Source: Nyssa sinensis (Eukaryota > Streptophyta > Magnoliopsida > Cornales > Nyssaceae). Taken from it: a stretch of DNA of 64,000 nucleotides. Under the pieces are notes generated by a model, which saw only the letters and a list, made by a program, of their open reading frames with translations, was not told where the DNA came from and did not search any database. Position 1 is the stretch's first letter; every line of letters begins with the position of its first letter. Positions 23,290 to 36,051 of the stretch are shown one piece after another. The translations under genes were made by a program, and so were the position numbers. Where the stretch lies: contig CM018052.1 of assembly GCA_008638375.1 (NCBI GenBank), positions 24,459,071-24,523,070 on the forward strand. The letters run 5' to 3'.

Positions 23290-24702
23290 ATGGCAGACAA
23301 TACCACCACCGCCGCTCCCACCGCTGTCACAGCCACCACCATGAAAACTAAGAAAGACAGTCAGGGGCCCCTTTTAGGCAGATACGAGATCGGAAAGCTC
23401 CTCGGCCAGGGAACTTTCGCGAAGGTGTACCATGCCCGGAACATCCAAACCAACGAGAACGTCGCAATCAAGGTCATCGATAAGGAGAAAATACTCAAAG
23501 TCGGTCTGATGGCACAGGTCAAGCGAGAGATCTCAATCCTCCGCCGCGTTCGGCACCCCAACATCGTTCAGTTGTTCGAAGTCATGGCCACGAAGGCCAA
23601 AATCTTCTTCGTCATGGAATATGTTAGAGGCGGTGAGCTCTTCAACAAGGTTGCAAAAGGTAGGTTAAAAGAGCAAATCGCGAGAAAATACTTCCAACAA
23701 TTGATCTCCGCAGTCGGATTTTGCCATGCTCGCGGCGTGTTTCACAGGGATCTTAAACCTGAAAACCTCTTGTTAGACGAAAACGGCGATCTCAAGGTCT
23801 CCGATTTCGGACTCAGTGCCGTATCGGATCAGATACAGCAGGACGGACTGTTCCACACCTTCTGTGGAACGCCGGCCTACGTCGCGCCGGAGGTCTTGGG
23901 ACGAAAAGGGTACGATGCCGCCAAGGTCGATATATGGTCTTGTGGGATCATTCTCTTCGTACTGATGGCTGGTTATTTACCATTTCATGATCAAAACATC
24001 ATGTCGTTGTATAAGAAGATATATAAAGGCGAATTCCGATGCCCTAGGTGGTTTTCACCGGAGCTCATTCGCCTATTGTCTCGTCTTCTTGACACGAATC
24101 CGGAGACCCGTATCACGATTCCGGATATTATGAACAACAAATGGTTTAAGAAAGGATTTAAGCATATCAAATTCTATATAGAGGACGATAGGTTGTGTAG
24201 TGTTCCGGATGATGATGCGGATTCTTCTTCTGACCAATCAGTGTCGGAATCAGAGTGGGAAATGGTGAGTCGGAGGAAGGTTGCGAGCTTGCCAAGACCA
24301 GCGAGCTTGAATGCCTTCGATATTATATCATTTTCGCCTGGGTTTGATTTATCTGGGTTGTTTGAGGAGGGAGGGGACGAGGCAAGGTTTGTGTCGGGGG
24401 CGCCGGTGTCGAACATCATATCGAAATTGGAGGAGATTGCAAAGGTGGTTAGCTTTACAGTGAGGAAGAAAGATTGCAGGGTGAGCTTGGAGGGGTCGAG
24501 GGAGGGAGTGAAAGGGCCGTTGACAATTGCGGCTGAGATATTCGAATTGACACCGTCGTTGGTGGTGGTGGAGGTGAAGAAGAAAGCAGGGGATAAAGGA
24601 GAATACGAAGAGTTTTGTAATCGAGAATTAAAGCCGGGGTTGCAGAACCTTATGCTGGAAGAGACTCCCAATTCTTCACATTTTCCTTCGGATACCGAGT
24701 GA
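23290..24702 (+). CDS. CIPK12: CBL-interacting protein kinase, CIPK12/19-like
   Basis: A Ser/Thr kinase of the SnRK3 group, activated by Ca2+-loaded calcineurin B-like (CBL) proteins that bring it to membranes. The ORF has 470 residues with no intron, as expected for the intronless CIPK clade. The kinase domain spans about 32-286: glycine loop GQGTFAKVY (39-47), ATP lysine K61, HRDLKPEN (152-159), DFG (172-174), activation loop ending APE (199-201) with T190 as the usual activating position. The NAF/FISL autoinhibitory and CBL-binding motif is [18 protein letters not shown] (341-358). A PPI-type region for 2C phosphatases follows (about 391-425), then a family-typical end. All catalytic residues are present and length is normal. 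The Thr/Ala-rich N-terminus (1-25) is variable in this family; M18 could also start translation. The ATG at 23290 follows an AT-rich leader. The number is assigned by similarity to CIPK12/CIPK19; an ortholog call needs a tree. Confidence 0.96.
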   Translation: MADNTTTAAPTAVTATTMKTKKDSQGPLLGRYEIGKLLGQGTFAKVYHARNIQTNENVAIKVIDKEKILKVGLMAQVKREISILRRVRHPNIVQLFEVMATKAKIFFVMEYVRGGELFNKVAKGRLKEQIARKYFQQLISAVGFCHARGVFHRDLKPENLLLDENGDLKVSDFGLSAVSDQIQQDGLFHTFCGTPAYVAPEVLGRKGYDAAKVDIWSCGIILFVLMAGYLPFHDQNIMSLYKKIYKGEFRCPRWFSPELIRLLSRLLDTNPETRITIPDIMNNKWFKKGFKHIKFYIEDDRLCSVPDDDADSSSDQSVSESEWEMVSRRKVASLPRPASLNAFDIISFSPGFDLSGLFEEGGDEARFVSGAPVSNIISKLEEIAKVVSFTVRKKDCRVSLEGSREGVKGPLTIAAEIFELTPSLVVVEVKKKAGDKGEYEEFCNRELKPGLQNLMLEETPNSSHFPSDTE

Positions 24703-25289
24703 AGAGAGAAAGAAGAGAAAATGGTATGCTTTTCTCTCTCTCTGTTTTATTTGCTACATCTTCTGTATGATAATTGTCTATTTTGTGTAATTTCTTTTGC
24801 TGTGCTACTTAGTTGAAGTTTCAGATGTTGCTCCATCTTTGTATTTTCTATCCTTGTTTAAAATGCTATATTAAACTTAAAGGAAATGAAATACACTACT
24901 GTATTTATCTGGCTTCTTGGTGGGTGATTATGTTTTTTGAGTGATATGGGTGACTATATTGTTCTTCTTCTTTTTTCTTCACAAGGGCCAGATTCAGCTA
25001 CTGATCTGTCTCTTTGGCCAAATACACACCCTGTAAGATTTTGGGTTTCTCCTTGCCTTGATAATAATTAAAAACATTTGATTATGATGACAAGAATGTG
25101 GTTAGTTTTCCAGATTATGTCAAAAAAAATTATTCTTGCACTTTGCGAGTGCAAATTTGAGAATACTGTTTCAGCATATGTTTTGATTTTGTATGTTTTT
25201 TGATTCTTCTGGGAAGCATAGAGGGTAAAGCTTCTTTCTAGGCACAGTTTTGGCACTTGAAGGTTTCCTACCTATACAAGGTTAGTTAA
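24703..25289 (+). other. 3' flank of the CIPK12/19-like gene
   Basis: T-rich sequence with a TTTCTCTCTCTCTG tract just after the stop and several AATAAA-like or TGTA-rich stretches (24770-24900) suitable for polyadenylation. No further coding sequence seen. Confidence 0.45.
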
Positions 25290-25563
25290 GGCCATCTCTA
25301 GCGATGACTCAAAATTTTACTCAAATTTGAGTAAAAGTCTCATTTGAGTTTGATGCTCTCCAGCGGTTCATGAATAGTATTTAATCATTGTAAATTTGAG
25401 TTCATGAACAATATTTTGGAGATTTTGGTTTAAGTTTGAGTAAAAATGGATTTGATATGGGTTTGAGTCTATTGCTGGAGATGTTCTATTTTTTTTATTT
25501 TTTGGAAGATTTTGACTCAAATTTTAATTTGAGTCTCACTTTGTTTCACTGCGGGAGATGCTA
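25290..25563. mobile_element. Probable MITE (~275 bp)
   Basis: Left end GGCCATCTCTAGCGATGAC and right end CACTGCGGGAGATGCTA are imperfect inverted repeats of the widespread plant type 'GGC(C)ATCTCCAGC…'. The interior repeats ACTCAAATTTGAG and its complement. No ORF. The family cannot be named, and the target duplication is not clear. Confidence 0.6.
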
Positions 25564-27848
25564 TATCCATGCCAGTTGTAAAAAAAATAGTACTTGAGAA
25601 TTGATTTGATTCTCCAGCATTCCCTTGTGTGGTTGTAAAGCATTTGTAAGGTATTCTTTCAATGATAAAATGCTAAGCTCTTGCAAAATTACATAGGAAT
25701 TATTGCTATTTTGTTCAGTTAATTAGAGAAACTACATAATCTGAATTTTCTGGGAAGATAAAATCTGTGGATTGAGCCTGGGATTCAAAATTTTGTGTTG
25801 GATGGCTCTGGTGCTTCTTTACATCAACCTGTTCTCTCTCTTTTTATTATTTATTAGGCTTCTTTAAGATACATGTTTTCTTTGTTGTATTGTGGAGATG
25901 GAGCTCTAATATCACTAGATCTGCTAAGGTACTTTTGTTTAAGGAGGCTAGATTGGAGTTATGGACAATGGAATACAAGGCTATTGTATCCTGGCTTCTT
26001 GGTGGTAACTTTATTTTTTCAATTAATAAATAATGAGAAATGAGCAAATGACACGCTCTCGTATCTCTTCCTATGACTGTCATGCTCCACCTCTTCACAA
26101 CAACTTTAGTTTTGGCATTGTCATCATCACGAAAAGGTTATATCATGATCGTACAAATGGAAATATGTCAAAGCTTTTAGCTTTGTATTTTGCATACAGG
26201 GTCAAACTTTCAATAGGGGTATACAATTTTTGCAATTGTTGTCGTTGCTTCTACATGTATACCACATTAAAGAATAAAAATCTTAATGTCAAATATGACT
26301 GGTACTGTGAGGTTATAAATGTCAACTACAATTTTAGTTGGGGATGGTACTTCTATCTGGCAATCCCTCATTTAGGATGTAGGGGAAGCCAATATGGAAA
26401 CAATAATAGTTCTATTCAAAGTAAATATTAATTCGTACTTTTTGACAATATGAAAATATATCCCCAATTTTGTTTCGGTTGGTTTTGCAATTCTGGAAAA
26501 TGCCTTCACAGCATTCCTTTTTATGTGAGCTCCCAGTTTATGGGGGGAAAAAAGGTGGTACAGTGGTACCAACGTGATTAAGTCATTGTGTATATTGTTT
26601 GGTTGAATTGATCTTATTGGAAAGTGAAATTGGGTGTACTTGCAGTAACCCATTTAAGTAGAGTAAAAATTTATTATGGTTACTTGGTAGTAGTTGGGAA
26701 TGATGATTTGAATTATTTATATATGAGAGGGAATTGAATAGCAGAACTTTTGCTTACAGATGTTTTGGTGGAAACAAAATTTTTCATCTTCAATTTTTTT
26801 CCTTCTTCCAACTTTAGGAACTCATATAAATGCTGTTGAGATGTGTTGTGTGCCAAATTTCCCAAGTTTCTTCATTAGTAATTTATTGTTATATCCTTGT
26901 TTTAAATTCCTGTGGAAGGTGAACTAAAATTGCGGTGTAAGGGCATTTATCCTTAAAGAAAATGGTAGGAAAAGGTTTGTTTCATCTCCTAATTACGTGA
27001 AAGGCTGGTCATCAGGAGGGGAAACCTTGAAAGGATAAGGGAAGGGGTGATGTGGACAAGACTAATAGGAGTTGCATCCTTGTTGGGTCAATAATAATAG
27101 GAGTTGCATCCTTGTGGATCTTATTACCCAATCAACGTGTTCCATAGATCCTGTCTGTCTGTGTGTGGCGCTTAACTAGACAACAATTTGTCATCGCATT
27201 GGCACATTGTGATCATGTGTTTTGCCCTCATAGATATGCAAACTTTGCTTTTTCTGATCCATTTGCTCAGGTTGCTGTCTGTATGCTGAATTGGGTTGTG
27301 AAGTGCCATCCAAATTTTTCACTTTTTCTTATCCCACTTGTAGTTTGTCTTGATATCAAAACACTACCTCCACATCATGGTGAAAGAGCTTTGTTTGTAT
27401 ATGTGTGTTTTTTTTGAACTTAGTTGTAAAAAATCCTTAATTGTGACAGGGTGCTATGGAGGTATCATTGAAGCAGAGAGCGTTTGTAATCTTAAATATG
27501 TTTTTTATATTTCTGTGGAAGAATATGTCAAAGAAGCTTTACTGGATACTTTATACTAATGATGATAACACATCAAGAGAAGCCTTTTGAATTTAAATTC
27601 ATTGATAATGATAAGCACTTACACATCTTCTAATGATATTTATCAATATTCATTGATAATGACAAGGGCTAAAATATCTTGGGATGATATTTATGCGACA
27701 AACAGTAAAAGTGGCTTATGGAATTAACCATGCTTTAGGATGGTTTACTTTACCAGGCCTCTTGATTGAAACCGCGTCCCAGCTTTTACACTGTCACAGC
27801 GTTTGTGACTAATGAAACCATGTGCTGTGTAAGCAGGACTTGAAACTG

Positions 27849-27879
<31 letters not shown>

Positions 27880-29324
27880 CTTACCCTGCTTTGTGCACAC
27901 TAGTCTCGCTTATGATTTTGCTGTGCCAAAAGTGTAATGTGGGACAAGGGAATGCTGTTCGCTCCATTATTATTATTATTATTTTGTTTGCAAGTAAAAG
28001 TAGAATTATTTAATAAAGAAAAATGTTTGATATGTCCAATATGATTGTCTATTTGTATTTAATTAATGTTTCGAAGTATATTTAAAATTAATGAATATAT
28101 TTTATTTAAATTTAAAAAAATGCTGTAATAATTTATGTCAGCACATAAATAAATCCAATGATTTTATTAGGTGGATGTAGCATTAATAAAAAAAAAAAGA
28201 ATTATCACATTCATTTTCAATCAATGAAACTCTTCTAATTTCTTTTAAAAGATGAAGTGAAGGCCAGAGAGTATAAAAAAAAAAGAAAAAGAAAAAGAAA
28301 TTGAGAAATACTAATTTATCCCCAATTACTGCACTTAAAAATGAAGAATCATCAAAGTTTTCATCAAGTTGTTTTTTGAAATGGAGTCCATATACAACAT
28401 TTTTTTGCATGTAAAAAATGAGCTGTTATATGGATAAGTTAAGTCGGCAACAACCGGTCTCGAGTCCTCAAGTAAGGGAATCAAATACTCTTGACTCACT
28501 CACACCTGCGTTTGAGTTTCCCTACTTCGGATAAGTTAAGTCGGCAAGTGGGTATCTGCCAATTTGGATCCTCAGTCATTAAAGTGAGACCACAAAGAAT
28601 GAAGAGGCAATTCAATTATGTAACTGTATTATATATAGTTGATCATTTCCACTTTGGTTGTTGAGCCCTGTGACTGGTGGGTTCCATTTCCTCGACAACA
28701 ATACTTGTCAATTAAAGCAATACTTGTTTTTTTTATGAAACTAAAATATAAGCTGCCCCTAAGGGAAGTGGCTCACTGTCACTGGTTGGTTGAATTGGGT
28801 CTTTTATGATTCGGTGTACAAATTTCAAACTGTTTGTTATGGATTTAAATTTTTGTTACTGGTATTTTTTTTCGTAATTTAAATAATATCTGTATTGTGA
28901 ATAATATTTTTTGATATTTGAATATTTGTTTGAATGTTTTAAAAATATTTTTTTTTGGATATTTTTAAAAGAAAGTCTGTAAAACTTTTCTTATTACAAT
29001 ATCATTTAACATATTCAACATTTTTAACAATTAATCTAAACATTAAAATATTATTTAAACTTATTTTAAATATATTCAATCAAACAATTCATAAATTAAT
29101 TCAAACTGTAATTTTTTCTAAATTGCATTTTTTTCAAATCTTATTTTTTTCACCACTCATCTAAACGAGCACTTAAATGTTACGTGTTATGTGTAGTCGA
29201 TGCATGTCTCGAGATTTGTCCTTCAACTTATAAAATTTGTATCGATGCCGAAATTACAGGGGACGTATAGATGAAATTTGTTCTCGTCACAAAATAAATA
29301 AATAAATTATAATTATAATTATAC

Positions 29325-29356
<32 letters not shown>

Positions 29357-30594
29357 TATACCCCTAGATTTGTGGAAATGTCAATTCATTGTAATTTGTA
29401 TGTTTCGAACACAGTTTTTAAGTCATGTGAGTGGGTCCATTTCACATTTGTAGTGTAGTATCATTAGTCCACATTTGTCACTTTTGTTTGATGTACTGCT
29501 GCTGCCGGTATTGGTCAATGCATAATTTTCTACAAGAACTACGTTATCAATTGTCAAGCATGCCAACCTTAATGGACATCATGTCATTTTCTTTATTAAT
29601 TTTGTATTAAAAAGAAACCTAATTTTGGCTTTGTTGATGTGATACAAAACAACTTTTTTAAAGAAGAGACGTGGATGCGGTTATAACCTTATACGCTATA
29701 TTGTAAATGATATGAATTTGGTTTCACATATAATACTTTTTTAATTAGAACCCAACTCTTCATTTAGGAATATAAATATACATTTTCCCTTTAATTATGG
29801 ATTATTCGTCTAAATTTTATTATATTTTTTTATTAGTGTGTGAACGAATGATGTGTATTTAATCTTATAATATGGAGAGAAGTTAGATATATTTTAGGAT
29901 TATTTATTTATTGTCTAACCTCTTTGTCTGTATTCACACTTTTAATAATAAATAATTTTTTTTATAAAAATAATACAAATTATTTGTCAATATTGCTAAT
30001 CATATTAAATAAAAAAAATTAGAATAGATATTTTTAGACTTTACATTCTAAAAATATTGCTAAAAGTATTTTTAATATTTTAAAAATTTCATTAAATGAA
30101 CTCTTTTTTTTTTTTTTTTCTCTCTTATGGTTTTCTCACTTTTTGAAGAAATTGGAGGAGCCTAATCTCTGAAACTTTTTGTAAGTGATATCACTTCACT
30201 TAAATAATTTCTTTTTTACAAATTATATCATCCAAACGAAATGTAAATAAAAATTAACAAATAATTTATTTTACATTGTAAATGGAAGATTGAGAGTTGA
30301 TTTATGCAAATTAAAATAAAATTTACCTCAAATTTGTAGTAACAGTACATGTCTTAAATTTTGTATTAAAACTTATATTTCAAATGATTGTGACCAAATT
30401 TTGTTGACAAAATATAATAATATATCTAAAGCACTATTAATAATTTATTATTACATAATTAAAAATACAAAAAATTTGGTATAAAGAGAATTTAATATTT
30501 TGGTAATGAAGCGATGCGCCTAAAATACACTTAATATTGAAATTTAAATAATAAAATATTAAAAATAATATTTAATCAAATTCGAGTCTCTTTT
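25564..30594. other. Gene-free AT-rich spacer between the two kinase genes, part 1
   Basis: I looked for coding sequence on both strands and found only short ORFs without motifs (for example 26033-26431 + and 27163-27417 +). Simple repeats lie at about 27849-27874 (AT)n, 27967-27984 (ATT)n and 29319-29356 (ATAC)n/(AT)n. A short repeat AATAGGAGTTGCATCCTTGT occurs twice at about 27064-27116, and GGATAAGTTAAGTCGGCAA twice at 28433-28547. Confidence 0.55.
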
Positions 30595-31510
30595 TCGTCG
30601 ATCAATCATAATCCGCTCTTTTGTTGTCGGTATTTTGTCAGAGCAATGAGATAAACGATGGTCAGGATGCCCAAAGAAAAAGTTAATGTTAAATTGTCTT
30701 GACATGGCCATAGGGCCTTTAATTCAGAAGCTAGTTGATGAAAAGGGAGGGAGATATTTTTATAGCCTTACAATTCTCTGGTTGCTTTCAACCCTTTGAA
30801 TAGAATAGGCATCTAACATTTATATTTTGATGTTTCACTTGGTGAGAAGTTTTTGGATGGACCTGAAGCTAGCTAACTAGCTCATTTTTTTTTGTTTTTT
30901 AAAAGAGAAAGGTTGTTTGGGGGAAAAGAGTTACAGGCCCAAAGAAGAAAATTTTCCCTCATCTTTATATTTCCTCTTTCCTTCCGATGGAAATTCTCTT
31001 CATTCTTTTTCTCTCCTTTCCTTCTCTCCAATTCTTTCCAAACAGACCATGACCATTAAAGTAACTTAAGCAGTTGTACTCAATAGGACAAGGATTTCAA
31101 AGTTTTCTTCTAAATATTCAATATTATGGTAAAGTTACATCGGAAGAATGGTATGAGTGCATATTTTTTTATATAATTAGCATGAATTTGATTAAGTTGG
31201 GATGGATGATGACATCGTCAAATTGCTTCCTATCAGATGATATATATACACACACATATATAATAACATGTAATTCCATGGTTAGATTAAGTTGTAAAAG
31301 ATTGTGCTTCCCAAATGTAGGTTATACATAAGAAGAGGCCCAAGAGGCCGGGATGCAATCTGAACTTTTGCTCTTGGGCTTTAAAATGTGGGTAGAACAC
31401 TCAAGATTGTGTTATGGAACATGCTGAAATCATGGCCATAAAGGGCCTTTTATATTGAATTGGATCAGGGCACGCTAGTAGGAATGCATGATTGCTTTAC
31501 TTGCTTTCAA
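30595..31510. repeat. Segment D, copy 1
   Basis: Diverged match, same order and strand, to 34690-36760. Anchors: GATGCCCAAAGAAAAA (30667 and 34796), TCAATAGGACAAG (31079 and 36299), AGGCCCAAGAGG (31337 and 36559) and GCTCTTGGGCT (31370 and 36593). Copy 2 additionally carries the miniature LTR element. No gene in it. Confidence 0.85.
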
Positions 31511-31521
31511 ACTATAATACA

Positions 31522-31528
31522 TACATAC

Positions 31529-31571
<43 letters not shown>
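31522..31571. repeat. (AT)n microsatellite at the end of segment D copy 1
   Basis: ATACATACATACATATAA followed by an uninterrupted AT run to about 31570. Confidence 0.95.
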
Positions 31572-31576
<5 letters not shown>

Positions 31577-31980
31577 TACGGTTCAGAGCTTTTGGCCTAG
31601 AAGTTCATAGATTTCTGAATCCTTAATTCCATCTCAAAACTCAGCATAGGGTGGACGAATACACACATATATAGACCCGAGCTTAGGGCACAATCCAACA
31701 AGGAAACTCCTACTAAGGGACAAGCATAATTCCAAGATTTTCTCTTTGAACTTTACTTAAACAGTAAGTGTTAACCCTATAAAAGAGAAACCTGGGTAAA
31801 TTCAAACCCCAAGTGAATTTCTTCAATTCAATCATTGAATTTTAAAGAGACGACTTCTTCACTTGATCATCAGAACGACCAACACAAAGGCCTCTCTGAT
31901 AACCTTTTAACTTTTATTTTGTAGAGATACCTTGACAAATCTTAGTCGTTGATAAACTTACACCAAAGTTATCCACAACA
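31570..31980 (+). repeat. LTR relic of a second Tat element
   Basis: The right edge is fixed by the following primer binding site; it ends TTATCCACAACA at 31980. The left edge (TGTATATTACGG, 31570) is a guess because it abuts a microsatellite. It differs from the 9271-9880 LTR, so this is a related but distinct family or a much older copy. Confidence 0.5.
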
Positions 31981-32003
31981 GTTTGGTGTTGTATGTGGGA
32001 AAC
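31981..32003 (+). other. Degenerate primer binding site
   Basis: GTTTGGTGTTGTATGTGGGA aligns with GTTTGGCGCCGTCTGTGGGA of the first element; the differences are mostly C-to-T changes, as expected from decay of methylated cytosines. Confidence 0.7.
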
Positions 32004-32047
32004 ACGATTGTTTTCCATTCAATGCTTGTTATTAAAGTTTCATAATT

Positions 32048-34235
32048 ATGGCTCCAAGACTTCGACCCGAAAGAGCTCAAATTCCATTTCAGCAATTCCA
32101 AACCCCTGTTAGGTGTTCCAATAAGCAAGGATATGTATCAAACCTCTTAGAACGGAGAATAGATCTCCTCTCCCAACAACTTAAAACTCTAAACCAAATA
32201 GTATTTACCTTGGTGCAAAACCGATAGCAAGTGCTAGTACCTCCTCTTCTTCTTTAGTAAGTCAGAAATGATGGAGGTGATGGGACCTAGTCACGGGTTT
32301 AGAGAACTCAAGGGGATCCATCAGTCCATCCATCCCAATCTCAACATCAGTTTAGGTCACATCAAAGGACTGAAATGGTTGTAAATTCTTAAGAGGTTAC
32401 GAAGGCAAACCCAAAGGCAAAAAAACCCCAACATTCTAAAGAACAACTCTTGTGTTCTTTTTTCGGTATGCTTGGGACCCCTTTCATTCTAAAAGTTATG
32501 GTGGAGGAACTTCCCAAGAAATTCAGCTTACCAAAGTTTGAACTTTATGATGGAGCAAACCCAACTAACCATCTGTTGCACTTTCATTATACGATGACTC
32601 TTCATGGGGGAACAAATGCCATTATATTCCGATCTTCTGTTGCAAGTTTTAAAGAACAACTCTAGAATGGTTTCACCATCTCCCTCCGAACTCGATCTCT
32701 TCATTTGTAGATCTGAGTTAGAAGTTTGTGAGCAAGTTTATCACAGGTAAGAAAGGGACTAGAATTTCTTTTAACGATAAGACAAAACAAAGCGGAAACA
32801 ATGAGGAACTTCATTGCCTGATTTAGTACATAACTCGCCTCGATAGATGGTTGCAAGGAGAGATTCACCATGATGCTTTGACGTCCAGGCTCATTCTTGG
32901 GAGGTTCAAAGACTCTCCTACTAAGACTCTTCTGATGAATATGCCTACATTATTACTTAAAGCAGAAAAGTATATAGTCCTTGAAGATGTTAAGAGCTCT
33001 CTAAAAGATACCAAAAACTAAGGTTAGAAGGAAGAGTAGCCTTAGAGGAAAGACCCAAAGGAAGAAAAGAAGAGAGGGCGGAGCCTAGAAAAAAAGAGAT
33101 CAGAAGGAATAACCAAGTTCTTCTTCCAATAAGTTTGACACCTATACACCTTTGAATGCCCCTTTAAAGCATATTCTTCACCAGATCCAATCTAGGGAAG
33201 ACCTTAGGTGGCCAAATCGGATGAGGGAAGATACAGAAAGAAGGAACAAAAATAAGTATTGTGGCTTCCATAGGGACCATGGTCACATCACTAATGAGTG
33301 TCGTGTTCTGAAATAGGAAATTAAAAAATTGATCCAGAGGGGAAAACTTCAAGAATAAATCTAGCAAGAGGCCATGCTTGATCAATAAGAAGCCAGATCC
33401 CCTCAAAGATAACAAGATTACAAACCTAAGGGTCCACATGACCAAAGAGCAGGAAATTACCTTCATCATGTGATTTATGTTCTGCATGCGGATGACTCTA
33501 AAGTGGGTCTATCTAACAGAGCTCAAAAGAGATATGCTCAGAAAGTAATGTTAGAACTTTTTCCTGTCCACATAAATGCTATTGAAAATAGGCTCAGACT
33601 AGTGCCCAAGATCTGGTTCACCAAACTTGACATGACAGGAGTACATTATCCATTTAACGATTCTTTTATACTTTTGTTAAAAGTTGCTGACTTTGAGATC
33701 AGAAGAGTTTTTATGGATACTAGAAGCTCAACTAATGTTTTGTTTAACCTCCCATTCTAGTAGATGAAGATAGACGCCAAAGATATGCACCCACCTACTG
33801 CTCTAATGGTAGGATTTAATAGAGATCTAAGTTTTCTCATGAGAATGATTAAACTCCAGATTACAATTAAGGAAGAAGAAGACTAGAAGACTTTGATGAC
33901 CGAGGTAATGATTTTGGATGCAAAATCTTCTTATATTATGATACTAGTGAGGCCTTGGATTCATGGAATGCATGTTGTTACCTCGTCCTACTATCAATGT
34001 TTGAAGTACATTCTTAGGGACAAGGTCATTATTGTAAAGGGTTGCCAACCAACTTTAAAGGAGTGCTATGCATTTGCCATGAAGGGAAAGACCCCAAAAT
34101 AGAAATTACAGAAATATTTCTAGCGTGATGAACTCCTGAGTACAGATCTGTAGGATTATAGGGAGTATCCTTCGGAGATAAAAGATTACTTAGCCCAAGG
34201 GACGAGACGGTTCAGTTCGGAGATACTCCTGACCA
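32048..34235 (+). pseudogene. Tat-like gag-protease relic, heavily mutated
   Basis: Starts MAPRLRPERAQIPFQQFQ, parallel to the first element's gag. Recognisable pieces in order: LPKKFSLPKFELYDGANP and HFHYTMTLHGGTNA (gag core, 32450-32665), a knuckle-like CGFHRDHGHITNEC (about 33262-33303), LRLVPKIWFTKLDMTGVHYP and RRVFMDTRSSTNVLF (protease site, DTRSS in place of DTGSS, 33470-33760), then LVRPWIHGMHVV (about 33935-33980), the conserved GRPW-IH region before RT. Stops (mostly TAG and TGA) and frameshifts are frequent. RT, RNase H and integrase are missing; the relic ends at about 34235 beside a MITE-like stretch. Confidence 0.85.
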
Positions 34236-34565
34236 ATTTTTTTAAACTTTTTTTTAAAAAAGATTTTATTATTTTATATAAAAACAAATTTAAGGTAAAT
34301 AAATTATTTTCATTTTATATAAAAAAAATTTAAGGTTTTAATCAATATTTGTTTGAAAATGAAAAAAATAAAAACGGGTCAAAATTGAAAAAAGTTAAAA
34401 AAAAACATGGAAGGATAGTTTCGTCATTTTGAAAAAAAAAATTTAACTAGAGAGAGGTATTTGTAGTTTGTTAGAAAAAGTAGGAGAGACCAATGTAGTT
34501 TTAGAAATTTCAGTAAAAGTCAGTGTAATATCAAAAACCTTAGTGGAGGTTAGTGTAATTTACTC
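34236..34565. mobile_element. Partial MITE-like element (same family as 43279 and 45684)
   Basis: Shares TTATTTTATATAAAAA, AAATTTAAGGTAAATAA, AAATTTAAGGTTTT..ATCAAT and the right end TTAGTGTAATTTACTC with the copies at 43279-43790 and 45684-46170. The left terminal part is absent. Confidence 0.7.
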
Positions 34566-35336
34566 AAAATATTTTTATCTTTTTAAAATCAAACAACCAT
34601 CTATACGTTTGAGTGTAATTAGTTAGGAACATGAAAAATTCACACAAAATTTTTCTTAAAATGGACTGGGCATTCAGATCTAACAGTCCACAATACCGCT
34701 CTTTGTTGTGTGGTTCAAACTTGTTTTGGCCTTCTGCATCATAATTTAATGGGTATTTTGTGAGACCAATGTGATAAATGAGGGTCCTTTAAAAGGATGC
34801 CCAAAGAAAAACTAATGTCAAATTGTTTTGACTTGGGAGTTGGTTGATGAAAATGGTAATGATATTGTCACAAATAATGTTTTGCTGTTAATGTATTGAT
34901 ATTCATATACTCAAATGAGATGGGTCCCATTAGTAGAATTTATAACGATAAAACTTATTTTACGTGAGTATATGAACATCAATACATAAATCATGAATTA
35001 TTATCTGTCTGTCACATACTCATCGTTTTCTGGTTTTCTTTCAAGCCCTTAAATAGGTAGCCAAACATCTATACTTTGATGCTCCATTTAGAGAAAAGTT
35101 CTTGGGTGAATTTGGTGTATGGATTAAGCCCTTCAGGCAATATCATGTGAAGATGTTGTTTTATTTTCAAGATACAAAAGCTCCTTTTTCCCCAATGACT
35201 TGAAATAAAGTCAATGATCCGGTTTCCTTACAAAAATTTCCCATTTCGTAGGTGGATGAGAAATTGAGGAAGGAAAGCTATGAGGAATAGGAAAAATCGC
35301 ATGTAATTTGCTTTTATACTCTAATAATTATTAACC

Positions 35337-35524
35337 TGATGCTGCACTTTTCCGCGCAGCATAGGCTTCCTAGCCCAATATTGTCCGCTTTGGACCTAGG
35401 AGGCCCGTACGGCTTTGTTCTTCCAGGGAGGAAAATGCCTTGTGCTAGGAAGAAAGCAGCCTGTGGCTTATAAGCAACACCAGTTTTTGACTCCTAACCG
35501 ATGTGGGAGAAAGTGGGCACATCA
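35337..35524 (-). repeat. Miniature element LTR, first on + (188 bp)
   Basis: TGATGCTGCACTTTTCCGCG … GTGGGCACATCA. The termini TGATG/CATCA form a 5-bp inverted repeat. Confidence 0.92.
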
Positions 35525-35594
35525 GCTGCTCCCCCCAGTCAGGACTAGTGGAGTAGGGGAAGAGTAGGCCTCGTTCCTACAGATGGCGCCAAAC
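35525..35594 (-). other. Internal region 1 (70 bp): primer binding site and polypurine tract
   Basis: Minus strand: GTTTGGCGCCATCTGTAGGA beside LTR2, matching the primer site of the large Tat element, and CTGGGGGGAGCAGC beside the first + LTR as the polypurine tract. No ORF fits. Confidence 0.88.
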
Positions 35595-35788
35595 TGATGC
35601 TATACTTTTCCGCGCATCATACTCTCCCTAACCCAATATTGTCCGCTTTGGGCCTAGGTGGCCCGCACGACTTTGTTCCTCCCCCTGGGCAGGGGAAAAA
35701 ACCTTGTGCTAAGAAGAGAACAGTTTGAGGCTTATAAGCGACACCAGTTCTCAACTCCTAATTGATGTGGGAGAAAGTGGGCACATCA
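35595..35788 (-). repeat. Miniature element LTR, middle (194 bp)
   Basis: TGATGCTATACTTTTCCGCG … GTGGGCACATCA. Slightly longer than the first through an indel (CCCCTGGGCAGGGG against CCAGGGAGG near 35685). Confidence 0.92.
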
Positions 35789-35856
35789 GTTGCTCCCCCA
35801 GTCGGGACTAGTGAAGCAGGGGAAGAGCAGACCTCGTTCCCACAAACGGTGCCAAA
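35789..35856 (-). other. Internal region 2 (68 bp)
   Basis: Minus strand: TTTGGCACCGTTTGTGGGAA as a mutated primer site (GGCGCC to GGCACC) and CTGGGGGAGCAAC as the polypurine tract. About 85-90% like internal region 1 by eye. Confidence 0.88.
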
Positions 35857-36051
35857 TGGATTCTGTACTTTTCCGTGCACCGTAGGCTCCTTAGCCTAAT
35901 ATTGTCCTCTTTGGGCCTGGGCTGCCCGCACGGCTTTGTTCCTCCTCCTGGGTGGGGGAAAATGCCTTGTGCTAGGAAGAGAGCAGCTTGGAGCTTATAA
36001 GCGACACCAATTCTCAACTCCTAATCGATGTGGGAGAAAGTTGGCACATCA
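35857..36051 (-). repeat. Miniature element LTR, last on + (195 bp)
   Basis: TGGATTCTGTACTTTTCCGT … GTTGGCACATCA. Start slightly altered by an insertion. Followed directly by the TAACC duplication. Confidence 0.9.

Larger units (their letters stand above)
35337..36051 (-). mobile_element. Miniature LTR retrotransposon (TRIM/SMART-like) with three LTRs in tandem
   Basis: Three copies of a ~190-bp LTR alternate with two ~70-bp internal regions. The whole is flanked by the perfect target duplication TAACC (35332-35336 and 36052-36056). Each LTR starts TG and ends CACATCA on +. Read on the minus strand, each internal region opens with a primer binding site and closes with a G-rich polypurine-like tract against the next LTR. 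There is no coding capacity. The sizes fit terminal-repeat retrotransposons in miniature. The single flanking duplication means one integration, with extra LTR/internal units added by recombination or integrated as a concatemer. Confidence 0.93.

Noticed and set aside
24174..24671. 165-residue minus-strand ORF inside the CIPK12/19-like gene
   Set aside because: Shadow of the real kinase frame; no independent motif.
26033..26431. 132-residue + strand ORF between the kinases
   Set aside because: No recognisable domain, no conserved start context, and typical AT-rich filler composition.
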